From contig CAMTOT010000129.1 in assembly GCA_947074165.1 (NCBI GenBank), positions 1 through 7,685 on the forward strand: DNA of 7,685 bases, in the 5' to 3' direction. The position numbers and the translations under genes were made by a program. Shown one piece after another: positions 1 to 5,641 of this stretch; the stretch's first letter is position 1; the number at the start of each line of letters is the position of its first letter. The notes beneath the pieces were generated by a model. That model saw nothing but the letters and a program-made list of their open reading frames with translations, had not been told where the DNA came from and did no database searches. The stretch comes from an uncultured Bacteroidales bacterium. Lineage in GTDB: Bacteria > Bacteroidota > Bacteroidia > Bacteroidales > JAUNSR01.

Positions 1-160
1 GACTAAAGGTAAGGCTAATATTTAATCCCAACAACCGAATTTATCCGCTGAGCCTGTTTTTCATATTTAATTTTATTATTATTGGTCGGATATTTTTCAT
101 CCTCACATTTTACAATTAGGCTTAAATATAAAATGTTAGTTTATTTGTTCGTTTCATGCA
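1..160. other. AT-rich stretch with no recognisable gene
   Basis: I see no open reading frame of useful length on either strand. The longest plausible minus-strand start (an ATGAAAAATATCC site near 110) runs into a stop after about 19 codons. No tRNA fold, repeat array or strong terminator is visible. It is probably the spacer between the tRNA terminator and a gene lying beyond the left edge of the window. Confidence 0.5.
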
Positions 161-193
161 AAAAAAAGCACCTACAATTTCTTGTAAGTGCTT
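160..193 (-). terminator. Rho-independent terminator of the tRNA gene
   Basis: Read on the minus strand, bases 193-166 form a 12-pair stem with a 4-base loop (178-181), directly followed by a run of eight T (complement of 160-167). The only imperfect pair, 172/187, is C-A on the plus strand but becomes G-U on the minus strand, so the hairpin is stable only as a minus-strand transcript. It lies 13 bases past the tRNA 3' end, which fits termination of the tRNA transcript. Confidence 0.8.
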
Positions 194-205
194 AATTTCC
201 AACTG

Positions 206-279
206 TGGTCCCACCTGGGCTTGAACCAGGGACTCCCTGATTATGAGTCAGGTGCTCTAACCGACTGAGCTATAGGACC
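206..279 (-). tRNA. tRNA with CAT anticodon, probably tRNA-Ile2 (lysidine type), alternatively elongator tRNA-Met
   Basis: The reverse complement folds as a complete 74-base cloverleaf. The acceptor stem is GGTCCTA/TGGGACC with discriminator A, the D arm is GCTC...GAGC, the anticodon stem is CCTGA/TCAGG with loop CTCATAA, and the T arm is CCTGG-TTCAAGC-CCAGG. The anticodon is CAT. CCA is not encoded (the next bases are CAG), so it must be added by a nucleotidyltransferase. It is not an initiator, because the anticodon stem lacks the three G-C pairs. The acceptor stem has C4-G69 and C5-G68, the pairs known to mark E. coli tRNA-Ile2 for the lysidine synthetase TilS. I therefore infer an AUA-reading isoleucine tRNA, but elongator Met cannot be excluded by eye. 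The gene stands alone with its own promoter and terminator. Confidence 0.93.
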
Positions 280-322
280 GACAAACTCAACTTTGAGAAC
301 CGTTGTTCCCCGTTTGCGAGTG

Positions 323-353
323 CAATATTACAGCATATTTTTTAAACTACAAA
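323..353 (-). promoter_or_regulatory. Bacteroidales-type promoter for the tRNA gene
   Basis: On the minus strand TTTG (complement of 350-353) is followed after exactly 19 bases by TAATATTG (complement of 323-330). This is close to the Bacteroides consensus TTTG-N19-21-TAnnTTTG, with one mismatch in the -7 box. Transcription would start near 316, about 37 bases before the mature tRNA 5' end at 279. Confidence 0.5.
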
Positions 354-425
354 ATATTTGAGCAATTTTTACACACTTTTTTTTTCTTATGACAACGTAT
401 ATATAAAAATTCAAAAGGAAAAGAG

Positions 426-433
426 TATATTTG
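426..433 (+). promoter_or_regulatory. Candidate -7 box for the HAD-ribF transcript
   Basis: TATATTTG matches the Bacteroides -7 consensus TAnnTTTG exactly and would place the start of transcription near 440, some 23 bases before the HAD start codon. No TTTG is present at the expected -33 distance, so this rests on one element only. Confidence 0.35.
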
Positions 434-462
434 ACCCGAAAATTATAAATAATAATGGCTAT

Positions 463-1092
463 ATGAGGGGTATTAAAAATATTCTGTTTGATATGGGCGG
501 CGTACTGATTGACATCGAAAGACAATCGTGCGTTGACGCGTTTCTGAAACTTGGCTTCAGCAACATAGATCAATATCTTGGCGATTACGGTCAGAAGGGA
601 GCTTTCCTTCAACTTGAAGAGGGTTCTATATCTGAAAATCAGTTTTATGAACTTATCAGGGATGAGATACCTGAAGCCACAAATGAGGAGATAGCTCATG
701 CGTTTACTTGCTTTATTACCGGAATGCCTGAAAACAAACTTCAGATGATTGAAGACCTAAAGAGTCAGGGATACCGTGTTATGCTGCTAAGCAATACAAA
801 TCCTATTATTTTCCCTTTCGTATGCGATAAATATTTTAAATCTGACGGTAAGGATGTGAATCATTATTTTGAGAAACTTTTTTTGTCTTATGAACTTGGC
901 TCGACAAAACCGGATCCTAATATTTTCAGAGAGCTTATAAAACGAAGCGGCATTATGCCTGAGGAAACTCTGTTTATTGACGATTCTCAAGATAATCTTG
1001 ACGCAGCGGCTCAGTTTGGATTTGAGACATATCTTGCGAAACAGGGCGCAGATTTCAGCGATATTTTTATTCCAAAGGTTATTAATGTATAA
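463..1092 (+). CDS. HAD-superfamily phosphatase, YihX-like (subfamily IA, variant 3)
   Basis: A 209-residue cytoplasmic hydrolase of the haloacid dehalogenase superfamily. These enzymes remove phosphate from small molecules through an aspartyl-phosphate intermediate; the E. coli relative YihX acts on alpha-glucose-1-phosphate, but the substrate here is unknown. Motif I is FDMGGVL with nucleophile D10, motif II is LLSNTN with S110, motif III is K149 in GSTKPD, and motif IV is FIDDSQDN with D173/D174. Residues 15-90 form the helical cap. The usual second Asp of DxD is Gly (G12), as in YihX itself (DLGNV), so this is a family trait and not a lesion. An in-frame start at 358 would add 35 unconserved residues and run through the likely promoter. 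The ATG at 463 puts motif I at residue 10, as is normal. The gene ends 29 bases before ribF and is probably cotranscribed with it. Confidence 0.85.
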   Translation: MRGIKNILFDMGGVLIDIERQSCVDAFLKLGFSNIDQYLGDYGQKGAFLQLEEGSISENQFYELIRDEIPEATNEEIAHAFTCFITGMPENKLQMIEDLKSQGYRVMLLSNTNPIIFPFVCDKYFKSDGKDVNHYFEKLFLSYELGSTKPDPNIFRELIKRSGIMPEETLFIDDSQDNLDAAAQFGFETYLAKQGADFSDIFIPKVINV

Positions 1093-1121
1093 CAAAAACA
1101 TTAATTAAAAATCAGAGACAA

Positions 1122-2057
1122 GTGCAAATCATTTATCTGAATTCTCAAAATATAGTTTTAGAAAAGCCTGTTACCGCAAGCATAGGTTTTTTCGATGGCG
1201 TACATCGCGGTCACAGATTTCTTTTGCAGGAAATAAAAAAAATAGCTGAGCAGACCGATACTTATTCGGCTGTGATTACTTTTCGTAATCATCCGGGTAA
1301 GTTTATTAATCCGGACATGCAATTAAACCTTCTTAGTACTTTTGAGGAGAAGATGGAGCTTCTCGCTGATGAAAAACTTGATTATTGCTTCGTTCTTGAT
1401 TTTAATGAAGAGATAAAAAATCTTACCGCCGGACAGTTTATTACCGACATAATTAAAACACGTCTAAACGCATCATATTTACTTATTGGTTACGATCATA
1501 AATTTGGGAAAGACCGTGACTGCGGATTTGAAGATTACGTCAGAATTGGCTCTGAGCTTGGTATTGAGGTGATCAAAGAGCCTGATTATTCTCCATTGGG
1601 TGAGCATATCAGCTCTTCTGAGGTGAGACGTTCGCTTGCTAAGGGTGATGTAAATAAGGCCGCCGGACTGCTTTCTTATAATTATCATATAAAAGGGAAG
1701 GTAGTGACAGGCCATCAGATAGGTCGTACAATAGGATTTCCTACCGCTAATATTGAGACATTGGATTTTGAGAAGATGATTCCTTCTGAGGGTGTTTATG
1801 TAGTGAACACACTTATTGACGGAAATCTTTTTTACGGAATCTTAAATATCGGCAACAGACCAACTATACATAAGAACGGAGAAAAAACAATTGAAGTACA
1901 TTTGTTTGATTTTAAAGATAAGATATACGATAAAACACTCACTGTAAACTTCCTCCACTTCTTACGTGGCGAAAAAAAAATGAATTCTCTTGAAGAACTA
2001 AAGGATCAAATAAGCAAAGATAAATCTCAAGCTATTAAGTTGATATACAATATTTAA
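1122..2057 (+). CDS. ribF: Bifunctional riboflavin kinase / FAD synthetase
   Basis: A cytoplasmic enzyme of 311 residues, the normal family length. It phosphorylates riboflavin to FMN and then adenylates FMN to FAD. The N-terminal adenylyltransferase domain (about 15-180) shows the nucleotide-binding motif GFFDGVHRGH at 22-31, YDHKFGK at 124-130 and the ISSSEVR motif at 163-169. The C-terminal flavokinase domain (about 185-310) shows GRTIGFPTANI at 201-211, GVYVV at 224-228, NIGNRPT at 242-248 and the likely catalytic Glu258 in IEVHLFDF. The start is GTG. There is no ATG or TTG in frame between the upstream stop at 1083 and this codon, and the next internal ATG (residue 67) would remove the GFFDGVHRGH motif. 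No FMN riboswitch-like leader fits in the 29-base gap from the HAD gene, so expression should depend on the promoter upstream of that gene. Confidence 0.96.
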   Translation: MQIIYLNSQNIVLEKPVTASIGFFDGVHRGHRFLLQEIKKIAEQTDTYSAVITFRNHPGKFINPDMQLNLLSTFEEKMELLADEKLDYCFVLDFNEEIKNLTAGQFITDIIKTRLNASYLLIGYDHKFGKDRDCGFEDYVRIGSELGIEVIKEPDYSPLGEHISSSEVRRSLAKGDVNKAAGLLSYNYHIKGKVVTGHQIGRTIGFPTANIETLDFEKMIPSEGVYVVNTLIDGNLFYGILNIGNRPTIHKNGEKTIEVHLFDFKDKIYDKTLTVNFLHFLRGEKKMNSLEELKDQISKDKSQAIKLIYNI

Positions 2058-2140
2058 TCAAATACCATTTTTATATCAACTTATTAATTGCATTTTGATA
2101 ATTTTATAGCCATAAAACCAATATTATACAAAAAAACTTA

Positions 2141-2148
2141 TAGTTTTG
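2141..2148 (+). promoter_or_regulatory. Candidate -7 box for the FKBP gene pair
   Basis: TAGTTTTG fits the Bacteroides -7 consensus TAnnTTTG. It lies in the 175-base gap between ribF and the first FKBP gene, giving a leader of about 75 to 80 bases. I find no TTTG at the -33 position, so support is partial. Confidence 0.35.
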
Positions 2149-2163
2149 TGTCTCGAATAAAAA

Positions 2164-2208
2164 AAGTAACATTATAAAAAAACATTTACAACTGTTTAAT
2201 TGTTACTT
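2164..2208. repeat. Inverted repeat in the leader of the FKBP operon
   Basis: AAGTAACA at 2164-2171 and TGTTACTT at 2201-2208 are perfect 8-base inverted repeats separated by 29 bases. They lie between the candidate promoter and the start codon at 2233. They could form a leader stem-loop or mark a protein-binding dyad. No run of T follows, so it is not a terminator. Confidence 0.35.
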
Positions 2209-2232
2209 ATGCATTAAACAAATATTATTAAA

Positions 2233-2817
2233 ATGGATAAAGTTAGCTACGCACTTGGTCTTAGTATGGGCCACAATTTTATTGGTACCGGTATTAAAGA
2301 TCTTAATATTGACGAGTTTGCAAAAGGAGTAAGATCTGTTTATGAAGGAACAACTCCTGAAATGACTATGGATGAGGCTAAGAACATAGTAAACGAATAT
2401 TTTCAGAAACTTCAGGGCGCAATGCTTGAGGTAAACAAAGAAGCGGGTGAAGCTTATCTGGCTGAGAATGCTAAAAAAGAAGGTGTTACTGTTCTTCCAA
2501 GCGGTCTTCAATATAAGGTTGAAAAATCAGGCGAAGGAATGACTCCAAATGCTACAGATAAAGTACGTGTACACTATACAGGACGCACAATTGACGGTAA
2601 AGTATTCGACAGCTCTGAGCAACGCGGTACTCCTGCTGAATTTGGCGTTAATCAGGTTATCCCGGGTTGGGTTGAGGCTCTACAGCTTATGAAAGAAGGT
2701 GATCGTTGGGAACTTACTATCCCTTCAGATCTTGCTTATGGTGAACATGGCGCAGGAGATGCCATCGCACCAAACAGCACATTAATTTTTGACGTTGAAC
2801 TTTTGAAAGTTTTATAA
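2233..2817 (+). CDS. FKBP-type peptidyl-prolyl cis-trans isomerase, cytoplasmic (FklB/Mip type)
   Basis: A 194-residue protein-folding enzyme that speeds cis-trans isomerisation of peptide bonds before proline. It has no signal peptide or membrane segment and should act in the cytoplasm. Residues 1-85 are the helical FKBP N-terminal dimerisation domain (VSYALGLSMGHN near the start, then EAKNIVNEYFQKLQ). Residues 88-194 are the FKBP catalytic domain, with the active-site residues of FKBP12 all recognisable: Y115, F125-D126, V142-I143, W146, Y169 in LAYGEHG and F186 near the end. The length matches the FKBP22 group. The ATG at 2233 leads straight into the conserved N-terminal motif, so the start is secure. 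The gene lies 19 bases upstream of a paralogue with a lipoprotein signal, and the two are almost certainly cotranscribed. Confidence 0.93.
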   Translation: MDKVSYALGLSMGHNFIGTGIKDLNIDEFAKGVRSVYEGTTPEMTMDEAKNIVNEYFQKLQGAMLEVNKEAGEAYLAENAKKEGVTVLPSGLQYKVEKSGEGMTPNATDKVRVHYTGRTIDGKVFDSSEQRGTPAEFGVNQVIPGWVEALQLMKEGDRWELTIPSDLAYGEHGAGDAIAPNSTLIFDVELLKVL

Positions 2818-2836
2818 AAATATAGTTTTAGAAAAG

Positions 2837-3568
2837 ATGAAAAAATCAGTAATTTTCCCACTATTGGCTACAGGAGTTTTCTCTATGGGGCTAACATCTT
2901 GCGGTGGCGGTAGCTGCCCGAGCGCGACTCTTAAATCTGACGTTGACAGCGTAAGCTACGCTATCGGTACAAACTTTGGTACAGGTCTTAAAAGTCAGCT
3001 TGCAACAATACCTGGTGACACAGTTAATCTTAAAGATCTTATCGCAGGTTTCGTAGAAGGAATCGAAGGAAAAGAAAAAATCACTCAGGAGCAGGCTCAG
3101 ACTATTATCCAGGCTTATTTCGAAAAAGTACAGAAATCAGAGTCTGATAAAGTTATGAACGAAGGAAAAACATTCCTTGAGGAAAACAAATCTAAAGAGG
3201 GTGTTGTAACAACTACATCAGGACTTCAGTATAAAGTGAACGAAATGGGTAGCGGCGTTAAACCGACTTCTGCTGACAAAGTGAAAGTAAACTACACTGG
3301 TCGTCATCTTAACGGTGAGGTATTTGACAGCACTGACAAACACGGTCAGCCTGCTACATTTGGAATCTCTCCTGCTGACGGACTTATCGAAGGATGGAAA
3401 GAGGGTCTACTTCTTATGCCTGTAGGTTCTAAATTTACATTCTACATCCCTGCTGAACTTGCTTACGGCGAGAGAGGTAACCGCGGTATTCAGCCAAATG
3501 AGGTTCTTGTTTTTGACATCGAACTTCTTGATATCGAAAAACCTGAACCGGCAAAAAAAGGAAAATAA
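2837..3568 (+). CDS. FKBP-type peptidyl-prolyl cis-trans isomerase, exported lipoprotein (FkpA/Mip-like)
   Basis: A 243-residue paralogue of the preceding gene carrying a lipoprotein signal peptide: MKKS, a hydrophobic core (residues 5-18) and the lipobox LTSC with lipidated Cys22. It should be anchored in a membrane facing the periplasm. The residues after Cys22 (GGGSCPS) lack the acidic stretch that marks surface-exposed Bacteroidota lipoproteins, so a periplasmic orientation is inferred. Residues 35-120 are the FKBP N-terminal dimerisation domain (VSYAIGTNFG). Residues 125-233 are the catalytic domain with Y153, F163-D164, I184, W187, Y210 and F226. The tail from 234 is charged and proline-rich and ends in Lys-Gly-Lys. 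It probably assists folding of envelope proteins. A strong terminator follows 45 bases after the stop. Confidence 0.94.
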   Translation: MKKSVIFPLLATGVFSMGLTSCGGGSCPSATLKSDVDSVSYAIGTNFGTGLKSQLATIPGDTVNLKDLIAGFVEGIEGKEKITQEQAQTIIQAYFEKVQKSESDKVMNEGKTFLEENKSKEGVVTTTSGLQYKVNEMGSGVKPTSADKVKVNYTGRHLNGEVFDSTDKHGQPATFGISPADGLIEGWKEGLLLMPVGSKFTFYIPAELAYGERGNRGIQPNEVLVFDIELLDIEKPEPAKKGK

Positions 3569-3613
3569 TTATTGATGGAATTAACTCCATTTAATTATTT
3601 TAATAAAAATATC

Positions 3614-3654
3614 ATAAGCTCTGCTCTGTGTTTACAGAACAGAGCTTATTTTTT
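3614..3654 (+). terminator. Rho-independent terminator of the FKBP operon
   Basis: Bases 3614-3629 and 3634-3649 form a 16-position stem with a 4-base loop (GTTT) and one C-A mismatch (3624/3639), followed by a run of six T. It lies directly after the lipoprotein FKBP gene. Read on the minus strand the mismatch becomes a G-U pair, but the T run there is interrupted, so plus-strand use is the main call. Confidence 0.88.
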
Positions 3655-3720
3655 ATATATTATAGTTTTTAAATGGTATTAGATTATAATTTGATACATG
3701 ATATAAGACATAATCAAAGA

Positions 3721-3846
3721 TGTAAGATTAATAATCTACACTTTTACTATCTAATTGTTTGAAAAAACGGTTTTTTTAGAAATATTTTCAATATGAATTC
3801 CCTTAAACACGAAAATATTTGTACTTTTATGGCAAAATGAATTCAT
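3721..3846. promoter_or_regulatory. Regulatory region of the Lrp-type gene
   Basis: The gap before the Lrp-type gene holds several dyads: TGTA-GATTA / TAATC-TACA at 3721-3740 with a single bulged base, a 7-1-7 repeat AAAAAAC/GTTTTTT at 3762-3776, and the palindrome ATGAATTCAT at 3837-3846 whose core ATGAATTC also occurs at 3793-3800. The best -7 box is TACTTTTA (3822-3829), one mismatch from TAnnTTTG, with no clear -33 box. Lrp-family genes are often autoregulated, so some of these may be operators; that is inference. Confidence 0.3.
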
Positions 3847-3847
3847 A

Positions 3848-4315
3848 ATGGAAAAAATTGATAATTTAGACAGACAAATCCTTGATATAATAACACGAAA
3901 CGCACGTATCCCTTCAAAAGATGTCGCAGTGGAATGTGGCGTATCAAGAGCTGCTATTCATCAGAGAATACAGCGTCTTATTGATTTAGAGGTAATTGTA
4001 GGCTCAGGCTATAATGTGAATCCGAAAATATTAGGTTTCCAGACTTGTACATACATAGGTGTTAAACTTGAAAAGGGTTCAATGTATAAGGATGTTGTGC
4101 CTGAACTTGAGAAAATACCAGAAGTAGTAGAGTGTCATTTCACGACAGGCCCTTACACTATGCTCTGCAAACTTTACGCAAGAGACAATGAGCATCTTAT
4201 GGAGCTTCTTAATAAAAGACTACAGGAGATACCGGGTGTAACTGCAACAGAGACTCTTATCTCTCTTGAACAGTCTCTTAAAAGAGAAATTCAGATATCA
4301 AGCATCAAGAAATAA
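3848..4315 (+). CDS. Lrp/AsnC-family transcriptional regulator
   Basis: A 155-residue DNA-binding regulator of the feast/famine family, the usual length. Residues 5-50 form the winged helix-turn-helix (LDRQILDIITRNARIPSKDVAVECGVS..., recognition helix about 33-47). Residues 65-150 form the RAM ligand-binding and oligomerisation domain, with V94-ECHFTTGPYTMLCKLYARD typical of the family's central strand. Such proteins form dimers to octamers and usually respond to amino acids; the ligand and targets here cannot be read from sequence. The ATG at 3848 gives the standard N-terminus directly before the helix-turn-helix. The gene stands alone: a terminator lies upstream and the convergent rubrerythrin gene downstream. 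Typical metabolic target genes such as amino acid transport or synthesis are not next to it. Confidence 0.93.
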   Translation: MEKIDNLDRQILDIITRNARIPSKDVAVECGVSRAAIHQRIQRLIDLEVIVGSGYNVNPKILGFQTCTYIGVKLEKGSMYKDVVPELEKIPEVVECHFTTGPYTMLCKLYARDNEHLMELLNKRLQEIPGVTATETLISLEQSLKREIQISSIKK

Positions 4316-4350
4316 TTAATATCTGCAGATGAAACGCTGCTGCTATTATC

Positions 4351-4390
4351 AAAAAAAAGGCTTATCCTCACGGACAAGCCTTTCTTGCTT
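4351..4390 (-). terminator. Terminator between convergent lrp-type and rubrerythrin genes, probably bidirectional
   Basis: Bases 4356-4367 and 4372-4383 form a 12-position stem with a 4-base loop. The one imperfect pair (4364/4375) is A-C on the plus strand and G-U on the minus strand, and the minus strand continues into eight T (complement of 4351-4358). It is therefore a strong terminator for rubrerythrin. On the plus strand the tail TTTCTTGCTTTT is weaker but may also stop the Lrp-type transcript. Confidence 0.85.
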
Positions 4391-4427
4391 TTAAGTAGAA
4401 TATTAATTATACTAATATAAGATTCAA

Positions 4428-4976
4428 TTATTTAAAATAACGGTTGAACAAACCTTCAAATCCCTGACCGTGACGAGCTTCGTCTTTAGCCATTTCATGT
4501 ACTGTGTCATGAATAGCGTCAAGGTTTAATTCTTTAGCGCGTTTAGCGATGCGCATTTTATCTGCATTTGCTCCTGCTTCTGCGTTCATACGTTTCTCAA
4601 GGTTTGTTTTAGTATCCCAAACAACGTCTCCAAGAAGTTCAGCAAATTTAGCAGCGTGCTCAGCCTCTTCCCATGCGTAACGTTTGAAAGCTTCAGCTAC
4701 TTCTGGATAACCTTCTCTGTCTGCCTGACGAGACATAGCAAGGTACATACCTACTTCTGTACACTCTCCTAGGAAGTGAGCGTTAAGGTCAGCGATCATT
4801 TCATCATCACATCCTTTAGCAACACCGATCGTGTGTTCTGTTACAAACTGAATTGCAGCTGTTTCATCAAGTTCTTTGAATTTGCTTGCCGGCACGTTAC
4901 ACTGTGGGCATTTTGCTGGAGCTGAATCACCTTCATGAACAAAACCGCATACTGTACAAATGAATTTCTTAGCCAT
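4428..4976 (-). CDS. rbr: Reverse rubrerythrin (rubredoxin domain N-terminal, diiron domain C-terminal)
   Basis: A 182-residue cytoplasmic non-haem iron protein that reduces hydrogen peroxide to water in anaerobes, with electrons from NADH through a reductase or rubredoxin. The N-terminal rubredoxin-like domain has iron ligands C7-x2-C10 and C23-x2-C26. The ferritin-like diiron domain (about 45-182) has E71 in FLGECTE, E104-x2-H107 in WEEAEH, E127, E161 and E166-x2-H169 in DEARH. The domain order is the reverse of the classical Desulfovibrio rubrerythrin, where rubredoxin is C-terminal. The ATG at 4976 lies nine residues before the second cysteine, as expected. It follows perR by 72 bases with no promoter of the TAnnTTTG type in the gap, so cotranscription with perR and peroxide control are inferred. 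Confidence 0.95.
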   Translation of the reverse strand: MAKKFICTVCGFVHEGDSAPAKCPQCNVPASKFKELDETAAIQFVTEHTIGVAKGCDDEMIADLNAHFLGECTEVGMYLAMSRQADREGYPEVAEAFKRYAWEEAEHAAKFAELLGDVVWDTKTNLEKRMNAEAGANADKMRIAKRAKELNLDAIHDTVHEMAKDEARHGQGFEGLFNRYFK

Positions 4977-5048
4977 AGTCGTAATTTTTTTTAGTTTAAT
5001 TTTTTCTTGTTATATGTTTAGCACTTTTTAGTCTCTTTAAGCTCCGTA

Positions 5049-5543
5049 TTAAGAAGCTGTCTCTTCGTTTGTAATATTATTATGTTTAGATCTCTCCGCA
5101 CACTCTTTACAAAGCCCTTTATAATATAGTCTGACCTCCTCTATTATCAGCTCTCCGATACCGTCGACAAATATTGTATTGTTTTCATCAAGTGGAATGT
5201 CATATATACACCCGCAGTCCTTGCATCTGAAATGAGCGTGAGGAGATGTATCTCCGTCGAATCTCGCGTTTTTCTCTTCAATACCTATCATTATCGCGGC
5301 CCCTTTGTCTGTTAGCACTTTTAATGTGTTATAAACAGTGGTCTTTGATAAAGTCGGAATAGATTCATACAAGTCATTATATATTTCATCTACTGTAGGA
5401 TGCGTCTTATTCTCCATAAGATACTTCATTATTGCGATCCTCTGAAGTGAAGGTTTCACCTCATGGTCAAGCAAATGCTGCTTAACTTCATCCATCGTTT
5501 TCATATAATTATCAACTTGTATTTTATTCCTATTTGTAATCAT
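5049..5543 (-). CDS. perR: Peroxide-sensing repressor of the Fur family (PerR)
   Basis: A 164-residue metal-dependent repressor that loses DNA binding when peroxide oxidises its iron site. Residues 20-95 form the winged helix (VKPSLQRIAIMKYL, then LSKTTVYNTLKVL). Every regulatory metal ligand of Bacillus subtilis PerR is present at a constant offset of 11: H48, D96, H102, H104 and D115. Asp at 115 is diagnostic, since Fur proteins have Glu there. The structural zinc site is C107-x2-C110 and C145-x2-C148. The start is uncertain. The ATG at 5543 lies only about 13 bases from the predicted transcription start and sits in the centre of a palindrome resembling a PerR box, whereas the ATG at 5504 (residue 14) would give a 151-residue protein closer to family length. 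Rubrerythrin is the next gene downstream and the likely target. Confidence 0.93.
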   Translation of the reverse strand: MITNRNKIQVDNYMKTMDEVKQHLLDHEVKPSLQRIAIMKYLMENKTHPTVDEIYNDLYESIPTLSKTTVYNTLKVLTDKGAAIMIGIEEKNARFDGDTSPHAHFRCKDCGCIYDIPLDENNTIFVDGIGELIIEEVRLYYKGLCKECAERSKHNNITNEETAS

Positions 5544-5548
5544 TACAA
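5534..5548 (-). promoter_or_regulatory. PerR-box-like operator
   Basis: TTGTAATGATTACAA (minus strand) is a perfect 7-1-7 palindrome. It matches the Bacillus PerR box TTATAATNATTATAA at all but two symmetric positions. It lies about 8 bases past the predicted transcription start of perR and contains the first possible start codon. Its place and form suggest that PerR represses its own operon. Confidence 0.65.
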
Positions 5549-5562
5549 CTCTATTACGCTTG

Positions 5563-5593
5563 CAAAGATATAGAGAATTTAATATTAACCAAA
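5563..5593 (-). promoter_or_regulatory. Bacteroidales-type promoter of perR
   Basis: On the minus strand TTTG (complement of 5590-5593) is followed after 19 bases by TATCTTTG (complement of 5563-5570). Both boxes match the Bacteroides sigma-ABfr consensus exactly and the spacing is ideal. Transcription should begin near 5556. Confidence 0.75.
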
Positions 5594-5641
5594 TGTTTTG
5601 GAATTTTTTTTCATTGATATCTTAAAATTATTCTGCAAGAA

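Noticed and set aside
358..462. Longer in-frame start for the HAD phosphatase, adding 35 residues
   Set aside because: The extra residues have no family counterpart and cover the candidate promoter box at 426-433. Motif I sits at its normal place only with the ATG at 463.
328..699. Minus-strand open frame of 123 codons over the tRNA promoter and the HAD gene
   Set aside because: It overlaps a well-supported gene antisense, shows no recognisable domain and has an implausible composition rich in Ile, Leu, Lys and Tyr.
1093..1121. FMN riboswitch before ribF
   Set aside because: The gap is only 29 bases, far too short for the RFN element, and none of its conserved stems is visible.
4977..5048. 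A second PerR box or separate promoter directly before rubrerythrin
   Set aside because: I looked for TTATAAT-like dyads and TAnnTTTG on the minus strand and found neither; the gap is only A-rich.
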